Origin: Clostridiales bacterium
GTDB taxonomy: Bacteria; Bacillota_A; Clostridia; Oscillospirales; Acutalibacteraceae
DNA: 10,679 bases
Assembly: GCA_009774735.1 (NCBI GenBank)
Contig: VSOH01000039.1
Span: 1 to 10,679 of the forward strand
Reading direction: 5' to 3'
The position numbers and the translations under genes were made by a program. The notes under the pieces are model-generated. The model saw nothing but the letters and a program-made list of their open reading frames with translations, ran no database searches and had not been told where the DNA came from. Of the stretch, positions 6,915 to 10,679 are shown in pieces. Every line of letters begins with the position of its first letter. Positions within the stretch are counted from its first letter, which is position 1.

Positions 6915-7778
6915 TTACTTCCTATCAATATCTCTGTGCTTAACTGATACATTATCCCATTTTTTTGAAAAATGCTCTTTTAATGCCTCAGCAAAAACAA
7001 CGCTTCTGTGATTACCGCCTGTGCAGCCGATAGCAAAAACAATCTGACTCTTACCCTCTTTAATATAAAGAGGATTCAGAAAATCAACAAAATCAATCAG
7101 CTTATTAAGCAGCTCCTTTGACTGTTCAAAAGAAAATACATAATCATAAACCTCTTTATCAAGACCTGTTTTTGTCTTAAGGCTGTCAAGCCAGTAAGGA
7201 TTCGGCAGACAGCGAACATCAATAACAAAATCAGCTTCAGCGGGAATACCGTGCTTAAATCCGAATGACATACAGTGAATATTCATAACATCGTTTTCAC
7301 TGCTTAAAAGGATTTCGGTAAGTCTTTCCCTGAGCTGCGGCGGATTGAGATCACTTGTATCAATAATATGATTTGCCCTTTCTCTCAAAGAAGAAAGTAT
7401 TTCCTTTTCAAAGCTGATAGAATCCTGAATATTTCCGTTAAATCTGTCGGCAAAAGGATGCTTTCTTCTTGTAAGCTTATATCTTTTTACAGCCTCTTTA
7501 TCATTGACATCAAGATAAACCACCTTAACCATATATCCGTATTCTTCAATATGGCTGATGCTTTCGATAAATTTTTCAAACACATTATTTGTTCTTATAT
7601 CGCAAACCAAAGCAACCTTATTGTATTCATCACTTTTAGTCAGAAGGCTTACAAAGGTAGCCATAAGCTCAGGCGGCATATTATCAATGCAATAATAACC
7701 GACATCCTCTAAAAATCCCATAGCAGTTGACTTACCTGCACCGCTTACACCTGTTAATACTACTAATTCTCTTTCCAT
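6915..7778 (-). CDS. rapZ: RNase adapter / nucleotide-binding protein RapZ (YvcJ family)
   Basis: P-loop ATP/GTP-binding protein of 287 residues, normal for the family. The Walker A motif GVSGAGKS is at 10-17. YYCIDNMPP (28-36), D60IR (60-62) and TRRKHP (103-108) are typical of the N-terminal domain. The C-terminal domain shows SFGFKHGIP (171-179), ADFVIDVRCLPNPYW (182-196), the Cys/Gly/His patch GCTGGNHRSV (251-260) and a closing HRDI (281-284). In E. coli RapZ binds the sRNA GlmZ, delivers it to RNase E and senses glucosamine-6-phosphate; in Bacillus YvcJ is a nucleotide-binding protein of less clear role. Firmicutes lack GlmZ as far as known, so the RNA partner is unknown. The ATG is two bases after the murB stop, with AAGG in the last codons of murB, suggesting coupled translation. 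The usual yvcK neighbour is absent. Confidence 0.97.
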   Translation of the reverse strand: MERELVVLTGVSGAGKSTAMGFLEDVGYYCIDNMPPELMATFVSLLTKSDEYNKVALVCDIRTNNVFEKFIESISHIEEYGYMVKVVYLDVNDKEAVKRYKLTRRKHPFADRFNGNIQDSISFEKEILSSLRERANHIIDTSDLNPPQLRERLTEILLSSENDVMNIHCMSFGFKHGIPAEADFVIDVRCLPNPYWLDSLKTKTGLDKEVYDYVFSFEQSKELLNKLIDFVDFLNPLYIKEGKSQIVFAIGCTGGNHRSVVFAEALKEHFSKKWDNVSVKHRDIDRK

Positions 7779-7780
7779 AA

Positions 7781-8680
7781 TTACCTTGTTACCCTTATTT
7801 CCATTTCCAGTTTAACGCCTTTTTCTCTCTCAACCGTGTCGCTGCAGAACTGACACAAATCAAGAACATCCTTACAGCTTGCACCGCCTGTATTAATTAC
7901 AAACCCTGCATGCTTTTCACTCACCTGTGCACCGCCGACTGATTTGCCCTTAAGGCTGCATTCCTCAATCAGTGCACCTGCAAAATATCCCTCAGGTCTT
8001 TTAAAGGTTGACCCTGCCGACGGGTATTCGAGCGGCTGCTTTGCTCTTCTGCGTGAAATCAAATCATCCATCACAGCTTTTATCTGAGCCTTGTCGCCCT
8101 TTTTCATTTTCATATATATGCCTGTGATTATACAGCCGTTATCATAATAAGCAGAATGACGGTAGCCCAGTTTAAGCTCATCACCCTCTAAAAATCCGAT
8201 ATTACCATTGGCGTCAATATGAGAACATTTAAACAATACATCCTTCATTTCACCGCCGTAGGCACCTGCATTCATAAATGCACCGCCGCCGCAGGAACCC
8301 GGTATACCATACGCAAATTCGAGTCCGCTCAGCCCATTCTCAAGTGCAAAGCGGCAGACCTTAATCAGCATTGCGCCTGCTGATGCATAAATAACATCAT
8401 CACCAATCAGCCTGATTTGGGCAAAATGCTCATCGAGTATCATAACACAGGCATCAATACCCTCATCTGCCACAAGCAGGTTTGAACCATTGCCGATTGT
8501 AATAAGCCTTATATTATTCTCTTTTGCACATTGAACTATGGCACTTATCTGTTTTTCATTTTCAGGATAAACAACAAGCCTTGCAGCACCGCCGATTTTA
8601 AAGGTGGTATGCCTGCTCATAGGTTCATTTTCAGCATATTCACATTTCAGTTCGTTAAAAAGCTTAATTAAATTTGTCAA
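7781..8680 (-). CDS. murB: UDP-N-acetylenolpyruvoylglucosamine reductase MurB (type II)
   Basis: FAD- and NADPH-dependent cytoplasmic enzyme that reduces UDP-GlcNAc-enolpyruvate to UDP-MurNAc, the second step of peptidoglycan precursor synthesis. The length of 299 residues and lack of the extra loop of the E. coli enzyme fit the type-II form of Gram-positives. FAD-binding segments are IGNGSNLLV (62-70) and GIPGSCGGGAFMNAGAYGGE (125-144). Likely active-site residues are R174 in LGYRHS, S224 in AGSTFKRP (proton donor) and E294 in LEMEIRV. SEKHAGFVIN (254-263) is also typical. The start is TTG at 8680: it lies three bases after GGTGAT, complementary to the 16S tail, and extends the protein to the expected N-terminus; the first in-frame ATG (residue 21) would cut into the conserved region. 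Gaps are 11 bases to the glucokinase gene and 2 to rapZ. Confidence 0.97.
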   Translation of the reverse strand: MTNLIKLFNELKCEYAENEPMSRHTTFKIGGAARLVVYPENEKQISAIVQCAKENNIRLITIGNGSNLLVADEGIDACVMILDEHFAQIRLIGDDVIYASAGAMLIKVCRFALENGLSGLEFAYGIPGSCGGGAFMNAGAYGGEMKDVLFKCSHIDANGNIGFLEGDELKLGYRHSAYYDNGCIITGIYMKMKKGDKAQIKAVMDDLISRRRAKQPLEYPSAGSTFKRPEGYFAGALIEECSLKGKSVGGAQVSEKHAGFVINTGGASCKDVLDLCQFCSDTVEREKGVKLEMEIRVTR

Positions 8681-8683
8681 ATT

Positions 8684-8689
8684 ATCACC
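8684..8689 (-). promoter_or_regulatory. Ribosome binding site supporting the murB TTG start
   Basis: GGTGAT on the minus strand matches the 3' half of the full Shine-Dalgarno AAGGAGGTGAT. It ends three bases before TTG, so the anti-SD would be registered at the normal distance. No purine-rich site precedes an ATG nearby, which favours TTG as the start. Confidence 0.6.
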
Positions 8690-8691
8690 GA

Positions 8692-9645
8692 TTATTCTTT
8701 CACAGAGCCTAAAATGGCAGCACCGATAACGCCTGCATCATTTCCAAGCTCTGCTTTAACAATTTTAGTCTGAATTTTACTATGTATAGAATATCTTTCA
8801 GCCTGAACAAATCTGCGAAGAGGCTTCATAAGTGTTTCGCCTTCATTGCAGATTCCGCCACCGATACAAATAATTTCAGGCTGAAGTGCATTTACAAGAT
8901 TAATAAGACCGCAGGCAACATATTTGATATACTGATCAACTACCTTAATACCTGCAATGTCACCCTTTCTCATTGCATCAAATGCAGTTCTTCCCGAAAC
9001 CTTGCCCTCTGCCTCAGCAATCTGGTGCATATAGGAATCCGGATATTCCTCCATAGCCATTTTAGTCTGTCTGATGAGAGCAGTGGCAGATGCATAAGCC
9101 TCCCAGCAGCCCTTACGTCCGCAGGAGCACTGCTCACCGTCAACAACAATTACCATATGACCGCACTCGCCGCCTGCAAAGTTAACACCGTTAACAATTT
9201 TTCCGTCAACAATAACGCCTGAACCAACACCTGTGCCGAGCGTAACAGCGACAAAATCCTTTGCGCCGTTGCCCACACCTGCATATGCCTCGCCCAATGC
9301 TGCACAGTTTGCATCATTTTCAATAAACACTCTGTCAATGCCAAGTCTTTCGATAAGCATCTGCTTTGCAGGCACATTATTGAAGCCAAGATTGTTTGCA
9401 AACTCAATAATACCTTCGCCGTTAACTGTACCCGGTGTACCCATACCTACAGAATCAATGTCTGCCATAGTCAGCTCAGCCTTCTGAACCGCTTCCTGTG
9501 ATACCATAGCAATGTCATCAAAAATCTCATCAGCAGTTCTTGGTGCGCTTGTTGGTGTTTTTGAGGTTGCAATTATATTGTATTTATCATCAACAACTGA
9601 TGCTACAATATTAGTTCCACCTAAATCAATACCGATTGAATACAT
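8692..9645 (-). CDS. glcK: ROK-family glucokinase
   Basis: ATP-dependent sugar kinase of 317 residues, the normal size for GlcK/Glk of Gram-positives; it likely phosphorylates free glucose to glucose-6-phosphate in the cytoplasm. The N-terminal phosphate motif DLGGTN is at 7-12. GMGTPG (67-72), NNLGF (84-88) and ENDANCAALGE (109-119, catalytic base D111) build the sugar site; TLGTGVGSG (135-143) is the second phosphate motif. The ROK zinc site is complete: H163 with C173, C175 and C180 in CSCGRKGC. GNDAGVIGAA (301-310) closes the fold. There is no helix-turn-helix at the N-terminus, so this is an enzyme, not a ROK repressor. The ATG follows AGGGGGAT (9652-9659) closely, and the gene begins 24 bases after hprK. 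Substrate is inferred from family and motifs; another hexose or N-acetylhexosamine cannot be excluded. Confidence 0.92.
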   Translation of the reverse strand: MYSIGIDLGGTNIVASVVDDKYNIIATSKTPTSAPRTADEIFDDIAMVSQEAVQKAELTMADIDSVGMGTPGTVNGEGIIEFANNLGFNNVPAKQMLIERLGIDRVFIENDANCAALGEAYAGVGNGAKDFVAVTLGTGVGSGVIVDGKIVNGVNFAGGECGHMVIVVDGEQCSCGRKGCWEAYASATALIRQTKMAMEEYPDSYMHQIAEAEGKVSGRTAFDAMRKGDIAGIKVVDQYIKYVACGLINLVNALQPEIICIGGGICNEGETLMKPLRRFVQAERYSIHSKIQTKIVKAELGNDAGVIGAAILGSVKE

Positions 9646-9669
9646 AAATTTATCCCCCTGATTTTCATA

Positions 9670-10632
9670 TCAATTTTGCCAAATGTCAACTTCCCTGTCC
9701 TCAGGATTAATGTCCTCCATACCAAGGCTTATCATTAAATCCTTTGCAGCGTTATAACCCATTTTCTTTTGTCTGTTATTCATTGCGGCCGTTTCAACAA
9801 TCACGGCAAGGTTACGTCCCGGTGTAATCGGAACAGTCATTGCAGGAACTCTTACCCCAAGAATATTTGCATATTCATTATCAAGCCCCAGCCTGTCATA
9901 TGCCTTTGTTGAATCCCACGCTTCAAGCTGAATAACCATATCTATTTTTTCACTGAGCTTAACAGCACCCATACCGAATATTCGCCTTGCGTCAATAATG
10001 CCGATACCGCGCAGCTCCACAAAATGGCGTATATTACTGGGTGAATTGCCCATCAAGGTGTTATCGCTGATTTTTCTTATTTCAACAGCATCATCTGCAA
10101 TAAGCCGATGGCCTCGCTTTATAAGCTCAATAGCCGCCTCACTCTTTCCTGCACCGCTTTCACCTGTAATGAGCACACCCTCACCGTAAACCTCTACAAG
10201 CACACCGTGTCTTGTTATTCTCGGTGCAAGCTCCTTGTTCAGATTTTCAATCATTGCTGCAAGAAATGGTGATGTATCCTCATCCGTTTTAAGAAGCGGC
10301 ACCTCATATTCCCTGCATGCATCAATAAAATACTCAGGTATCTCAAGACCTCTTGTAATAACGGCTGCTGCAGGCTTAAGTCCAAGCCAGTAGCCAAGCG
10401 CTTTATTTCTTTCATCATCACTCATATTGAGCATAAATCCAAGCTCTGTCCAGCCGAGTATCTGTATTCTGAGCGGATCAAAATAATCGGTATAGCCGGT
10501 TAAAACGATACCGGGTCTATTTATTTCAGACGTTTTTATTTTGATTTCGCCAGCGTTCTTAGGCAGATACACAACCTCAAGCTTGTGAAATTCTATTATT
10601 TTTTCCAGAGTTACAAAATACTCCGCAGCCAT
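9670..10632 (-). CDS. hprK: HPr kinase/phosphorylase
   Basis: Bifunctional enzyme that phosphorylates HPr on Ser46 when ATP and fructose-1,6-bisphosphate are high and removes the phosphate when inorganic phosphate rises, so setting CcpA-dependent catabolite repression. The 320 residues are close to the usual 310 to 320. The N-terminal domain covers about 1-130. The kinase domain has H142 in the RHGVLVEVYG segment, Walker A GESGAGKS (157-164), the acidic pair D180-D181, the family signature ELRGIGIIDAR (206-216) and the C-terminal PITPGRNLAVIVE loop (268-280) followed by AAMN. All expected catalytic segments are present. The ATG follows a strong GGAGGTGG (10637-10644). The gene is complete, with its upstream region cut by the window edge. 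No HPr or Crh gene is in the window. Confidence 0.98.
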   Translation of the reverse strand: MAAEYFVTLEKIIEFHKLEVVYLPKNAGEIKIKTSEINRPGIVLTGYTDYFDPLRIQILGWTELGFMLNMSDDERNKALGYWLGLKPAAAVITRGLEIPEYFIDACREYEVPLLKTDEDTSPFLAAMIENLNKELAPRITRHGVLVEVYGEGVLITGESGAGKSEAAIELIKRGHRLIADDAVEIRKISDNTLMGNSPSNIRHFVELRGIGIIDARRIFGMGAVKLSEKIDMVIQLEAWDSTKAYDRLGLDNEYANILGVRVPAMTVPITPGRNLAVIVETAAMNNRQKKMGYNAAKDLMISLGMEDINPEDREVDIWQN

Positions 10633-10663
10633 AGAACCACCTCCAATGAGTATACATTTAATT

Positions 10664-10676
10664 ATTATAAATTATA
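10664..10676 (-). promoter_or_regulatory. Possible -10 elements of the hprK operon promoter
   Basis: On the minus strand two perfect TATAAT hexamers occur, at 10671-10676 and 10664-10669, 32 to 44 bases before the hprK ATG. The distances suit a promoter, but the -35 region lies outside the window and the stretch is almost pure A/T, so matches come easily. Confidence 0.35.
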
Positions 10677-10679
10677 ATC

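Larger units (their letters stand above)
2568..10632 (-). other. Probable operon hprK-glcK-murB-rapZ-whiA-dnaE
   Basis: Six same-strand genes are separated by 24, 11, 2, 10 and 17 bases. No hairpin with a T-run lies between them. Ribosome sites of rapZ and dnaE sit in or over the end of the preceding gene, which favours coupled translation. Internal promoters inside coding sequence cannot be excluded. pfkA follows 89 bases later with its own promoter. Confidence 0.75.

Noticed and set aside
8782..9222. Open plus-strand frame of 146 codons opposite the glucokinase gene
   Set aside because: Runs against a gene with all ROK motifs intact; no own promoter or ribosome site seen.
8692..9645. ROK protein as a transcriptional repressor (NagC/XylR type)
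   Set aside because: The protein starts directly at the DLGGT kinase motif and has no N-terminal DNA-binding domain.
9646..9669. ATG right after the hprK stop as an alternative glucokinase start
   Set aside because: It is out of frame with the glucokinase gene; the later ATG has a strong AGGGGGAT site and gives the exact family N-terminus.

Overview
This window is a compact block of core housekeeping genes, all on the minus strand, from an AT-rich Gram-positive bacterium. A type-II MurB, a WhiA with its C-terminal helix-turn-helix, an HPr kinase/phosphorylase, and DnaE next to PfkA point to the Firmicutes, class Clostridia. A Ruminococcaceae/Oscillospirales-type gut anaerobe is my inference from overall flavour; no rRNA or other marker is present to confirm it.

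Layout, read in the direction of transcription from the right edge: hprK (HPr kinase/phosphorylase), a ROK-family glucokinase, murB (peptidoglycan precursor reductase, apparently with a TTG start), rapZ (nucleotide-binding adapter, YvcJ family), whiA (DNA-binding regulator) and dnaE (DNA polymerase III alpha). Gaps between these six genes are only 2 to 24 bases and no terminator is visible among them, so they probably form one operon. After an 89-base gap with a good sigma-A type promoter comes pfkA (6-phosphofructokinase), closed by a strong intrinsic terminator. The last gene encodes a DUF2130-family protein: a CxxC N-terminus, a long coiled coil with about 40-residue repeats and a PD-(D/E)XK-like domain. 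It appears to be its own transcription unit, followed by a second intrinsic terminator near the left edge.

The genes fit together around sugar status and growth. Glucokinase and PfkA make glucose-6-phosphate and fructose-1,6-bisphosphate. HprK reads fructose-1,6-bisphosphate and ATP to set carbon catabolite repression. MurB commits UDP-GlcNAc-derived precursor to the wall. RapZ and WhiA are regulators tied in other bacteria to amino-sugar supply and to cell division. DnaE copies DNA. Compared with the related clusters I know, yvcK is missing between rapZ and whiA, no HPr/Crh gene is present, and pyk does not follow pfkA.

I see no mobile element, CRISPR array, RNA gene, prophage or defence island, and no convincing new multi-gene system. 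The DUF2130 protein is the one poorly understood component and the best candidate for a second look. No gene-free stretch exceeds about 120 bases.
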